From Actinomycetes bacterium (GTDB lineage: Bacteria > Actinomycetota > Acidimicrobiia > Acidimicrobiales > JAMCPL01): a stretch of 64,000 nucleotides of DNA. The notes beneath the pieces were generated by a model. That model saw only the letters and a list, made by a program, of their open reading frames with translations, did not search any database and was not told where the DNA came from. The stretch is taken from positions 83,588 through 147,587 of the forward strand of contig JAKAWR010000003.1 in assembly GCA_021816935.1 (NCBI GenBank), written 5' to 3'. Of the stretch, positions 52,501 through 61,809 are shown piece by piece (within the stretch, counting starts at the first letter, position 1; each line of letters opens with the position of its first letter). Position numbers and translations under genes: made by a program.

Positions 52501-53416
52501 CCCCAAGAGAGGCAAGGTGCTGCCTGGCGAGCGCGACATCCGGCCAAGCCTTGGCGCTGCCGATCCTGGCCGTGAAACGCGAGGGCGCCAGCGCTCGATC
52601 ACCATCCGGGCCTATGGCCTCCATGACCTCGACGTCGTCATCCATGGCCGAGACGGCCTCGAGACGGCGCGCTATCTCCCGGATCCGGAGAAAGAGCTTG
52701 TCGTCGGCGTCTCGGCACGCCTCGGTCTCGGCCACCAGCTCCACGACCGCCGACAACGCCGGCTCGAGGAGGTCAAGCACAGAGGGTGGATCCGGAGCAT
52801 GCTCCGGTACCCGCTCTTCCACGAGATCCCAGTTGTCCTCGAAAATCCTGGCGAGGTAGCGCAGCACCCCCGGCTTCGCCCCTGGGCCCAGCAGCAGGAG
52901 GGTCCGCTCGATTTCACGGTCGGCAAAGAGCTCGTCGCAGAAGGCTGACCAGCGCCGGTCGAATGCCACGCTGGCAGCTACCTCGTCGAGCACCTCGATC
53001 CTCAGGGGAAGACCCACCTCAATAGGGTGCTCCGAAAGGATGCGGCGGGCGAACGAATGGATCGTCCCGATAGCGGCCCCGTCGAGCTGCTCCAAGGCTA
53101 GGCGGCACCGGCCTACCTCCCAGCCGTCGCGGGGACGGCCTGCAATGAACGCATCGAGCTCGAGGCGTATCCTGGCGCGTAGCTCAACAGCGGCCTTGTC
53201 GGTAAACGTGATAGCCGCAATGCGCGACAGCTCGGCTGTACCGCTCGTCACGAGTGCGAGCACCCTCCCTACCAGTGCGGCGGTCTTTCCCGATCCGGCC
53301 CCCGCGTCAACGAAGAGCGTCTCGTCCAGCTCGGAGCCGATGCGATCTCGGGCCGGCTGATCGGCCGGCACCACCTCCCCGCTATTACCCGGCACAGCGT
53401 CACCGCGATCAGACAT
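49589..53416 (-). CDS. UvrD/AddA-like helicase-nuclease
   Basis: 1275 residues from ATG at 53416, overlapping the upstream gene by 8 bp; the frame continues upstream over that gene. Superfamily 1 helicase: Walker A DAGAGSGKTAALVGR at ~35, Ia TFTDKAAVELR, motif II LLIDELQDTDPIQ, III VGDPKQSIYRFRRAD, IV ANFRT, and a late VI-type region RIRLLYVACTRSRDHLVVS. A C-terminal PD-(D/E)xK nuclease (GYIDLLYRTPDGLVIVDYKT) gives the AddA layout. A Pro/Thr-rich linker with a PTPTPTPTPA run (~1035) lies between. With its partner it should process double-strand breaks for recombination. The 192-bp gap to the convergent gene at 49396 shows nothing. Confidence 0.9.
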   Translation of the reverse strand: MSDRGDAVPGNSGEVVPADQPARDRIGSELDETLFVDAGAGSGKTAALVGRVLALVTSGTAELSRIAAITFTDKAAVELRARIRLELDAFIAGRPRDGWEVGRCRLALEQLDGAAIGTIHSFARRILSEHPIEVGLPLRIEVLDEVAASVAFDRRWSAFCDELFADREIERTLLLLGPGAKPGVLRYLARIFEDNWDLVEERVPEHAPDPPSVLDLLEPALSAVVELVAETEACRDADDKLFLRIREIARRLEAVSAMDDDVEVMEAIGPDGDRALAPSRFTARIGSAKAWPDVALARQHLASLGEKIEDARYTVGAACVRRLGSRMRQFTLDGASERQASGQLQFHDLLVLARRLLRDRQHGPEVRARLHERYQRLLIDELQDTDPIQIELAVRIAAADPGASESGSLPWEEVEVALGRLFMVGDPKQSIYRFRRADVAMFRAAVKRYGEDGRRVELTANFRTVAPIVNWVNTTFATLMGAGVASGDTGGGPGAGWGSRAGADGGLQAGYSALAPMRVGVGKGPAVSVLGRSAHPDVKMPASELRAVEAAEVVAAIRLIVNEGWTVYSGEGASGSEGVDGQGWRPARLGDIAVLVPARTSLPLLENALGDAGIAFRAESSSLVYRARAVRDLLMVLRAVDDPTNELHVFSALRTPLLGCGDDDLFRYHVEQHGSWDYLAAAGLPPVNPSSATPERCCIAESAQPEEGPAYRADLERILDGERASSADTGDPTQTGDPVRDGLAYLRSLYEIRAWTAPPELAALVAEDRRAFELGMVDGRPRDTWRRLRFVIDQARAWHEATGGNLRQYLAWTSLQAAEDAHVEEAFLPEPDDDAIRIMTIHAAKGLEFPVTILSGMSAGPRSRPVPAKVLFPWSGGVGYKLSGGVRTVEYTQAEPAENEAEYRERIRLLYVACTRSRDHLVVSLHRKARTAIPEAAARTDAELLVDGMGDLLQGLPDAASPVALEPAVPPAQPPSHALATPTPLPTPTPTPTPAMRRSSLSSHTLFSPSNSSTPSPGAPLPPFDEWRDERAAILARAAKRRTVSATHLTEEGTPDPGKESESAPETAVSYQPESAPEPASVPESDAGRDSFHSSLKGRLAGAVGRVVHRILHEIDLATGEGLEELAARECDNEDAAGCEEHVRRLVELGLEAPSVREAAVSPHWREMYVGVPVAGRVLEGYIDLLYRTPDGLVIVDYKTSGTPASADLDRRVDSYRNQGAAYALAAALATGERVVRVTFLFLTPGQAVERHLPDLDLAVVRARELMVSGQDMLV

Positions 53417-56400
53417 CAGCCACCTCGCCAACTGGCCTGTCCGCCTCGCCGTCCGCACCTTCGGACAGTTCAAGGAAGGCCGCCAAGCCGGGATCCTCAC
53501 GCTTCCGCACCAGCTGCCTGCGTAGCTCGCCGGGACCCAGCGCGTCGGAAGCGCAATAGGGACAGCCGGCACCGGAAACGCCGGCACCGGAAACGGCGCC
53601 GGCGTCCTTCCTCTGGTACATGGGGAACACGCCTGCCTCGATGCCCGCGACCATCCGGCCTACTGTCCCGCCCACCCTCGACAGCACCTCGGAGGTGACC
53701 TCGTATCCCTGGTACCTGAAACCGCCCGACGAGGACACGAACCAGTAGTACGATCGCACAACGGCCTGCGGATTGCCCCCGTAGAGCCGAGCGGCAAGGG
53801 CATACACCGGAAGCTGGAGCTTGGTCCCTCGGCCGTCGGGATCCGTCTCGCTGAGACCCCGGTAGTCATCGTCCCTGCCAGTCTTGTAATCGATCACTTC
53901 CAGCTCGCCGTCCCCGGTAGCATCGAGACGATCAGCCACCCCGTGGAACATCACCCGGCGCCCGTCGGGCAGTGGAAGCTCTACAGCACCCACCTCGCCG
54001 CCTGGCAACCCGAAGGCCAGCTCTGCAGCGAGCGGCCGGGTGCAGTGAAGCGCCAACCGATCGCTATCCTCGCGAATGAAGCGCTCCATCACGGCCATCA
54101 CCCTCCGCCGGTCGCGATGCCAGAACGCTGGCCTCCCGGTTAGCCCGCGCCGGTCGTATGCTTCGCAGATGTCTTGTGCAATAGAGCGCAGGCGGGACGC
54201 GTCCTCGCCGGACCAGCGTTCTCCGGGTGCCGACGAGCCACATCCTCCCACCGGGGCCGGTGCCTCGCGGATGAAACGCTCCAGGATCTCGTGAACGAGA
54301 CGACCGAGATCGAGTGGAGACATCTCGACGCGGTCTTCGGGATTCTCCACAGGCTCGATACGCAGTATCTCCCTCGCGAAATAGGCGAACGGGCACACCG
54401 CCCACCTCGAGAGACGCGTAGCGGAGGTGACCACTCCCGTAGAGGTAGCCGTGCCAGTGGAGGAAGCCGCGACTGCGGACACAGCCTTTGTTGCGGGCGA
54501 GGGTACGGCCAACCCCGCGAGGTTGCCATCGAACCGGGTGAAGCGCTCGCTGCGGCGGGCAACCAGCATCGCGGCGCCGGCGGCGAGGACCGGGTCGGCG
54601 AGAGAACCACCAACCGCGGCGGCAACCTGCCGCGGCGATCCGGCATCAATCAGCGCGCGGAGCCGGTACTCCTGCGCTGTCGCCGGGTTGGCCGAATCCT
54701 GAAGTCCTGCACCAAAGGATGCCACGTGCCGGAGCCAGTGACCGCCTCCTGCCGGACCGCCGAGATCGACTTCCTCGCCTGCCGGCACAGCAGCGATCTC
54801 GGCAAGGAAGCGGGACGGATAGCGCTCGCCATTCCGGCGGAGGTCGCCGCGAGGAACGCACAGCAGGTGCGAACCCGCGCCTGCGAGCGTTGCCAGCAGG
54901 TCATGGTGCCGGCATTCGGTTGCTCCGGCGACGGACGCCAGCGCTCCCCCTGCCGCCTCCCGCTCGCCGTCAGACAACAGGTAGTCCTCCGGCTGAGTAG
55001 CCGGGAACGTTCCTTCGGCCAAGCCGAGAACGATCACCAGATCCACGTCAAGGCCGGCTCCGGTGTCTACGCGCCCACAAAGGATCCCCTTGCCGATACT
55101 ACCAACACGCATCTGCTTGGCTTCGAGTTCGAGTCGCAGCGACCCTGCGAAAACATCGAGAGCAACCGGGCCTTCAACCAGGTCGAGCCCGGCGAGCTGC
55201 TCGATAACACGTTCAACGCGTTCCGCGGCCAACCTCTCGACGTCCGGCCAGCCGGCCCTGTTGCCTTCGCCGCCGAGCAGGCCGGTAAGCAGGCTGAGAG
55301 CCCAGGATGAATGCTCGGACCAGCGCCTGACCCGGGCGGCCGCGCTGGCAAGACCGGCGGCCAGGCCCAGCACGAAAGAGCGCAAGGCGCGTGCATCCGC
55401 TGCGGCCCCCGGTCTTTCGCAATCCCTTGCGTAGCCCTCGAGCAGTTTGTCCCACTGGTCGAGGCCGGCCACCACTCCCGCATCCCGGGAGATCCTCTCC
55501 CATGCCTCCAAGGGAACAAGGCGCTCCTGATGGACGACCCGGCTGCCCGAAAGCCACGCGAAAAGATCCGATCGGTGCATGCCTGTCCCCACCATCGAAA
55601 GGAGCCCGAGAATAGTCCGGCCGGCCATGCCCGAGCTGAGCCGCAAGGGCCCGACGCCGTTGCGGATTATGCCTGCCGAATCCATCTGCGCATGAACTAT
55701 CCGCGCGTAGGGTTCCTCCGTTCCGTAGAGAACGGCAATCCGGTCCAATGGGACGCCGCTACGGGCGGCATCGATCACGGCCCTCACTGCGATGCGCACC
55801 TCCTCGTCGGCGTCGGATGCAGTTACGATCCCGGTATGTCCACTCGCCCCCCGAAGTCCCCACGAGCCGCCCTCCGGCGCGAGCGGATGATGATGGAGAG
55901 ATTGCAGTTCAGGGGGAGATGGTGCCGGCGGAGGAGGGGTTGGTGGTGGTGGTGTCGACGACGGTTGGAGCCCGGCTTCCACGTCTGCCGGCCAGCTCGG
56001 GCGGGCTGACGAGCCGGGGCCCTCTCCTGCCTCCCGCAGGCGCCGGACCGAAGCGGCAACATGCGCATCTGCTCTGACGATGCCCGTAGTCCCGGCGATC
56101 ACATGCAAATCCCCGTGACGGCCAATTGCAGAGAGCAGGGAAGCCTCATGAAGGGAGAGCAATTGCGGGAGGTACACGGCGACGGTACCGATCTCGGCCC
56201 TGGACTGTTCAGCCATCGACACTACTGCCTCGGCGGCAGCGTCGAGCAGGTCCTCGTCATCGTAGAAAGCAATCTTGAGTCTTTCACGGGCACCACGGCA
56301 CAGGCGAACAACGTCGCCGGCACGACGGCTCACCCCTGCCAGGAGGTCCAGTGCCTCACTCGGCAGGTCCCGAAGTTCCCTGTAGGCACCTGCGAGCGCC

Positions 56401-56834
56401 ACCTCCGTCGCCACGTGACCCCGGACCGGTGCAAAGATGCCAGGCTGGAGCGCCAGTGCGCCCCTCAGCGCAGCTGCGACGACCGACTCGGTTGCCGGTC
56501 GCCTGCCGGCGGCAAGCCGCCCGGCGCCCAGGCTCTCCGCCAGCTGGTGCAGCGTAAGAAACGAGACTGCGGCGATTCCCGTGCCCAGCGGTCCGTACCG
56601 GAAGAGCGCGTCCGAGGCAAGCAGCCGCCGGAGCGCGACACCCACTTCGTTCGAGGGTACGACCACAGTAACCGGCGATAGAGGATCGTCTGCCTTGGTC
56701 GCGGCTATGACCGCGCTCAGCGCACTGACTGCCGGGCGACCGTAGGGAACCCACTTCGCCACTAACGGCACGGGCCACCTCGCGATGGCGCCCACGTGCG
56801 GAAGGACTGCGAGCACATCATGGCTACCATACAT
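53409..56834 (-). CDS. AddB-like PD-(D/E)xK nuclease/helicase-fold partner
   Basis: 1141 residues from ATG at 56834; the open frame runs to 56930 but into the tRNA-Gly gene. The N-terminal inactive helicase-like region has VVVPSNEVGVALRRLLAS in place of Walker A, as in several actinobacterial AddB-like proteins. A Pro-rich insertion (PPPPTPPPPAPSPP) sits near residue 325. The C-terminal nuclease shows GVADRLDATGDGELEVIDYK and the QLPVYALAARLYG motif. Cysteines in WAVCPFAYFARE and CPYC would bind an Fe-S cluster, but the expected fourth Cys after CPYCASDAL is not seen. No clear ribosome site; GAGG lies 16 nt upstream. Confidence 0.85.
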   Translation of the reverse strand: MYGSHDVLAVLPHVGAIARWPVPLVAKWVPYGRPAVSALSAVIAATKADDPLSPVTVVVPSNEVGVALRRLLASDALFRYGPLGTGIAAVSFLTLHQLAESLGAGRLAAGRRPATESVVAAALRGALALQPGIFAPVRGHVATEVALAGAYRELRDLPSEALDLLAGVSRRAGDVVRLCRGARERLKIAFYDDEDLLDAAAEAVVSMAEQSRAEIGTVAVYLPQLLSLHEASLLSAIGRHGDLHVIAGTTGIVRADAHVAASVRRLREAGEGPGSSARPSWPADVEAGLQPSSTPPPPTPPPPAPSPPELQSLHHHPLAPEGGSWGLRGASGHTGIVTASDADEEVRIAVRAVIDAARSGVPLDRIAVLYGTEEPYARIVHAQMDSAGIIRNGVGPLRLSSGMAGRTILGLLSMVGTGMHRSDLFAWLSGSRVVHQERLVPLEAWERISRDAGVVAGLDQWDKLLEGYARDCERPGAAADARALRSFVLGLAAGLASAAARVRRWSEHSSWALSLLTGLLGGEGNRAGWPDVERLAAERVERVIEQLAGLDLVEGPVALDVFAGSLRLELEAKQMRVGSIGKGILCGRVDTGAGLDVDLVIVLGLAEGTFPATQPEDYLLSDGEREAAGGALASVAGATECRHHDLLATLAGAGSHLLCVPRGDLRRNGERYPSRFLAEIAAVPAGEEVDLGGPAGGGHWLRHVASFGAGLQDSANPATAQEYRLRALIDAGSPRQVAAAVGGSLADPVLAAGAAMLVARRSERFTRFDGNLAGLAVPSPATKAVSAVAASSTGTATSTGVVTSATRLSRWAVCPFAYFAREILRIEPVENPEDRVEMSPLDLGRLVHEILERFIREAPAPVGGCGSSAPGERWSGEDASRLRSIAQDICEAYDRRGLTGRPAFWHRDRRRVMAVMERFIREDSDRLALHCTRPLAAELAFGLPGGEVGAVELPLPDGRRVMFHGVADRLDATGDGELEVIDYKTGRDDDYRGLSETDPDGRGTKLQLPVYALAARLYGGNPQAVVRSYYWFVSSSGGFRYQGYEVTSEVLSRVGGTVGRMVAGIEAGVFPMYQRKDAGAVSGAGVSGAGCPYCASDALGPGELRRQLVRKREDPGLAAFLELSEGADGEADRPVGEVADV

Positions 56835-56915
56835 CGGGGGTGTTCCCGATCCTCGGACCGCAACGCAACGCTCCGGGATGTATGATGTCAGGTGCCGTAC
56901 CGCTGGCTTCCTACC

Positions 56916-56986
56916 GCGGGCGTAGCTCAATGGCAGAGTCCCAGCCTTCCAAGCTGGTCATGCGGGTTCGATTCCCGTCGCCCGCT
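56916..56986 (+). tRNA. tRNA-Gly (anticodon TCC)
   Basis: 71-nt cloverleaf: acceptor GCGGGCG/CGCCCGC, D arm GCTC/GAGT region, anticodon stem CCAGC/GCTGG with loop CTTCCAA, T arm GCGGG/CCCGT with TTCGATT, discriminator T. CCA is not encoded. Divergent from the AddB-like gene, 82 bp away. Confidence 0.95.
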
Positions 56987-57075
56987 CTCGCACGGCGCCA
57001 ACTCCCCTCGCCGACGTTGCTCACCTGTCCCGCCCTATCTCCTCCCCCTCTCTCCCCAGACGGCCCTGGCCGGCC

Positions 57076-57149
57076 GAGGAGGAGGAGGAGGAGGAGGGAG
57101 GCCGCCGAGGAGGAGGAGGAGGAGGCCGCCGAGGAGGAGGAGGAGGAGA
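57076..57149 (+). repeat. Purine tract of GGA repeats in three blocks
   Basis: Runs of gaggaggaggaggagg separated by gccgcc occur three times. The tract is almost pure purine on the plus strand and lies between tRNA-Gly and sqdB, in a 509-bp gap (56987-57495) with no convincing gene. Such mirror-symmetric purine tracts can form triplexes, and GGA runs can form quadruplex-like structures. Confidence 0.85.
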
Positions 57150-57447
57150 ACTCTCCTTCCCCGGCGGCCTGGGCGTGGCGAGGCTTCACAAAGCCTTAAC
57201 AGAATCCTCACAGAGAGTGAAGTTTCACCTGGCATAATCGAAAGCAGCGGTCAGTTCGGGTTGCCTGCAGCCTGGGTTTGCCGTTAAGGGTTCCCGGTCG
57301 CATACAAAATCCACGACCGGCAACAGTGGAACGGGTAAAATAGGTGGGTCGACCTGGGTCGGCGATGATCGGGATTGTGGTCGCCTATGCGTTGGGACCC
57401 GAGTACGTACGGAGCTGGCTGGCATGCCAGAGCGACATTTGTCTTGA

Positions 57448-58725
<1,278 letters not shown>

Positions 58726-58845
58726 CCGCGGCGGATCCCGGCTCGCTCCCGATCCTTATCCGGCTCCGTCCAGCGTCTATCGAAGCACGATATTCAGAGC
58801 TATTAGCGCGATAGTCTGCCCGCTCCTACGTGCTATCTTTTCTAC

Positions 58846-59757
58846 GTGGCTAACCAACCGAGTTCCAAAGCGGCCAAGCGAGCGCGTCAGAAGGAGGCGC
58901 GAGCTGCCCGGATAGAAGCGGAGCAACGAGCAGCAAAGAAGCACCGGCAGGTACGGGCAACGCTGTTCGTCGTCGTCATTGGGGCCATCGTCCTCGGGTC
59001 AGTGGCGCTCGCCGGCGGGTTCGGCTCCTCGAAACCTAGTGCTTCCAAGAAAACGCCTCCCACCAAGCCGCCGGTATCCCCCCCGACATCCACCAAACCG
59101 CCTTCGAGTTCCACCACGCCGCGACCGGCCTCCACTACCCCTTCTTCGACCAGTTTGCCCGCCACCTCCGCTGCTCAACAGGCCGCCGATGCCGCTTCGG
59201 TGAAGGCCGGCTGCCCCTCGAGCCCGACCCAGCCACTCTCCAAGCCCACGTGGTCGGCTCCACCCCCGATGACGATCGACACGTCGAAGACCTACACGGC
59301 AACCGTGGTCACCGATGTCGGGACATTCACGATCGCCCTGGACGCGAAGGCCGCACCGGAGACGGTGAACAGCTTCGTTTTCCTCGCCGAGCACCAGTTC
59401 TTCAACTGCATGGCATTCATGCGGGTCATCCCCGGGTTCATGAACCAGACCGGAAGCCCCAACCAGACAAACGGAGGCACGGACTCAGGACCCGGCTACC
59501 AGTTCAAGAACGAGAACGACTCTCCGCCTGGCGGCTACGTCGCCGGAGACGTGGCAATGGCCAACTCGGGACCGAACACCAACGGCAGCCAGTTCTTCGT
59601 GGTCGCGGGGCCGTACAACAGTTCCGGTTATAATCTGTTCGGCCACGTCACATCGGGCATGAACGTGGTCATGAAGATCAACCATGATGGCACTCCGGCA
59701 GGAGTGCCGCCAGCCGTCACCCACCGGATGCTGTCCGTTACGATCCAGACCTCCTGA
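58846..59757 (+). CDS. Membrane-anchored cyclophilin-type peptidyl-prolyl isomerase
   Basis: 303 residues from GTG at 58846. There is no ribosome site and a TATCTT box lies about 10 nt upstream, suggesting a leaderless message. A basic, helical cytoplasmic start (RQKEARAARIEAEQRAAKKH) precedes one transmembrane segment (ATLFVVVIGAIVLGSVALAG), a Pro/Ser/Thr linker and an exported cyclophilin domain at ~145-303: VVTDVGTFTIALDAKAAPET, MAFMRVIPGFMNQTG (catalytic Arg in FMRVIPGF), GDVAMANSGPNTNGSQFFV and YNLFGHVTSGM. It should speed proline isomerisation during folding of secreted proteins. Confidence 0.93.
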   Translation: MANQPSSKAAKRARQKEARAARIEAEQRAAKKHRQVRATLFVVVIGAIVLGSVALAGGFGSSKPSASKKTPPTKPPVSPPTSTKPPSSSTTPRPASTTPSSTSLPATSAAQQAADAASVKAGCPSSPTQPLSKPTWSAPPPMTIDTSKTYTATVVTDVGTFTIALDAKAAPETVNSFVFLAEHQFFNCMAFMRVIPGFMNQTGSPNQTNGGTDSGPGYQFKNENDSPPGGYVAGDVAMANSGPNTNGSQFFVVAGPYNSSGYNLFGHVTSGMNVVMKINHDGTPAGVPPAVTHRMLSVTIQTS

Positions 59758-59799
59758 TCCAATAGGGGGTCGTCGTCGCGGCATATCCGATCAGGTCTT

Positions 59800-59828
59800 G
59801 CTACGTCGCATTCCTGCCCCGACGTAGC
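59800..59828 (+). terminator. Perfect hairpin downstream of the cyclophilin gene
   Basis: GCTACGTCG (59800-59808) pairs with CGACGTAGC (59820-59828), a 9-bp stem with an 11-nt loop, 43 bp after the stop. No T-run follows, so termination is likely but unproven. The rest of the 370-bp gap to 60127 shows no gene. Confidence 0.5.
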
Positions 59829-60127
59829 AGCCGGGGTTGCTCTTCCATGATTGTTGCCATATCTATCTCCCATGCCAGGTGTCCGGTCAATTGGGGGATC
59901 CCCCGGGTGCTCCTGGCGGCGTCGTCTCCCCTGGGGTCCGCTTCGAAGGGCGACCTCGTGAGCCGGCACCGGTGCTGACCGGTTTACAGATGCTCGCCGC
60001 CGCGAACGTGTAGTATTTTTCGTACGGCAGTCTCTGCGGCGGCAGGGAACTTGACTGCTGATGCAGGCAGGCGAGGACGCGGGTTCCGAGAGGGGATCCG
60101 AATAGAGGAACGTCAAGGAGGAAGTCC

Positions 60128-60994
60128 ATGTTCGTATTCCCCGTAATGGCAAAACCGGCAAGAGGGAGGGCCGGACTTGCCGGAGTCACAGCTGGCGACC
60201 GACCGGATCGTTCCGGGCAGCGTGCCAGGAGATTGATGGCAGCATGCATTCCGGCTTTGGCGGCAGCCCTGGTGCTTGCCGGGTGCTCCTCGAGTCCCCA
60301 GGGCGCGCGCTCCACCACCTCGCCCGGGTCGTCGAGCCCGGACGGTTCGCAAGGCGGCACAAGCTCCGTCACGGCCTCCGGTGCCGGTACGGGTGGCGCC
60401 GGCGCATCGGCTCTTGCCTGTAGGGCCACGATTTCCTCGCAACTCGACGAGGTGGCATCGGGCGGTGCCACCTTCCTGGCGAGTTCGAAGGAGCCGGGGA
60501 GGCCGATCGTAGCGAGCGGTGGTAAGTTCACCGCTTCGGCGGTCGCTAAGGCGGTGGCAGGGGCCAATATCTTTGTGAACGGGCTGTCCAGCATCTGCAG
60601 CATCATCACGACCTCGTATACGGCCCGGATGTTAATGATCGGTGCAGCGTTCTTCAGCACGAACGGACAGGGGGGAGGACCGGCGGGCGGGTCCTCGGGT
60701 CCACAAGTCACGTCTCCCGCACAGGCCGAGGCCCGGATGGTCCAGGCGGTGAAGCACCTTACCCCTACGCAGCGCACCCTACTCATCAATAACATCATGA
60801 ACGGAGAGAAGACGCCGGGTACGGTTCGAGAGACTGTGACATCGGTCAACGTTCAGGTGCTCACATCGGCACCGGGCAAGGTGACGATGAACGTCACGAC
60901 CGATTTTGCCGAACAGGGCGGTACCGGTAACTCCTCGATGCAGGTGACCGCGTACCGATTCGGTGATCGCTGGTTCGCTACCTCGTTCCAGTAG
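60128..60994 (+). CDS. Hypothetical secreted lipoprotein
   Basis: 288 residues; excellent AAGGAGG 6 nt before the ATG. A basic leader of unusual length leads to the signal helix AACIPALAAALVLAGC with a lipobox, then a Ser/Gly-rich linker and a globular domain with ACRATISSQLDEVASGG, GANIFVNGLSSICSIITTSY and a C-terminal beta-rich part ending YRFGDRWFATSFQ, similar in shape to NTF2/SnoaL-like or Mce-associated exported domains. A second pair of cysteines could form a disulphide. I do not recognise a family. Confidence 0.7.
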   Translation: MFVFPVMAKPARGRAGLAGVTAGDRPDRSGQRARRLMAACIPALAAALVLAGCSSSPQGARSTTSPGSSSPDGSQGGTSSVTASGAGTGGAGASALACRATISSQLDEVASGGATFLASSKEPGRPIVASGGKFTASAVAKAVAGANIFVNGLSSICSIITTSYTARMLMIGAAFFSTNGQGGGPAGGSSGPQVTSPAQAEARMVQAVKHLTPTQRTLLINNIMNGEKTPGTVRETVTSVNVQVLTSAPGKVTMNVTTDFAEQGGTGNSSMQVTAYRFGDRWFATSFQ

Positions 60995-61068
60995 AGATTG
61001 GTCTCGTAAGAGGAAGATGTCCCCTCTGCCGTAGATTTTCGGATGATCCTCGGTGGTGATCATAGCTG

Positions 61069-61112
61069 GGGGTCTTCCCCCCGCGGGCCGGACACATCAT
61101 TATGCGGCCTCT
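61069..61112 (+). repeat. Dispersed ~45-bp repeat, copy C
   Basis: gggtcttccccccgcgggcc, ggacacatcattatgcggcc, tc. It lies 7 bp beyond the stop of the S51-peptidase gene (minus strand). Related copies at 33942-33987 and 43952-43998. Confidence 0.65.
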
Positions 61113-61119
61113 CGGACAG

Positions 61120-61809
61120 CTACGGGGCTTGGACGATCGAGAGAGCGTCGGGGTCGGTCGGCTGTCCGTCAAGGAAAAACCTGGCCTCGCCCTCTCCGGA
61201 AACTCTCCACCGTCCTTCCGGATCCCTGATGAGCGCCGTCCGCTCGTCGAGTCCGGCCACCACAACCTCTGGTCCGGCCAGGTGCAACACCCGGTGCATA
61301 CGCTCAGCAGACTCCGTACCGTAATGAGGCAGGATTGCCAGCCGGCGCACGAGACCCAGGCCCACTGTGAGCGCTCCCCCTCGCGGATCGATCATAGGAT
61401 CGCAGAGCACCATCGCACCTGCCGATGAACCGGCCACGACAGCACCATCCCGCCAAGCCGCAACGAGCGCGTCGAGGAGCTTCGACTCCTTGAGGACGGA
61501 GCGAAGGTGCAACGGGGAACCGCCACCCAGGTAGATGAACCGGGCAGCCCGGACCGCGTCGACGTTCCCGTCGGCCTGGGCATCCGAACGTGCAAGAACC
61601 ATGAGCCCGCGAACCCTCGCACCAAGCGGCTCCAGCCAAGCTGCCGCCGTCTCTACAGCGCTACCGGGACGCCCGTAAGCCGCTGCGGTGGGGAGTACCA
61701 GCACCTCTTTCGCATCCGCGGCCGAAAGCAGTTCCTCATCGAAACTGCACCCGGCTGTCCACTCCGCTCCTCCGACGAGCGCCAATGTCCCGCAGGCGGT
61801 ACCGGTCAC
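61120..61809 (-). CDS. Peptidase S51-family protein (cyanophycinase/dipeptidase E-like)
   Basis: 229 residues from GTG at 61809, overlapping the rpoC stop by 4 bp (GTGA). Class I glutaminase-like fold of the S51 family: LALVGGAEW start, [16 protein letters not shown] and the nucleophile segment [12 protein letters not shown] with the catalytic Ser, followed by [16 protein letters not shown]51 enzymes cleave Asp-containing dipeptides or cyanophycin. The family is usually ~230-270 residues, so this is complete. Coupling to rpoC is unusual; rpsL is the common downstream neighbour. Confidence 0.8.
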   Translation of the reverse strand: MTGTACGTLALVGGAEWTAGCSFDEELLSAADAKEVLVLPTAAAYGRPGSAVETAAAWLEPLGARVRGLMVLARSDAQADGNVDAVRAARFIYLGGGSPLHLRSVLKESKLLDALVAAWRDGAVVAGSSAGAMVLCDPMIDPRGGALTVGLGLVRRLAILPHYGTESAERMHRVLHLAGPEVVVAGLDERTALIRDPEGRWRVSGEGEARFFLDGQPTDPDALSIVQAP

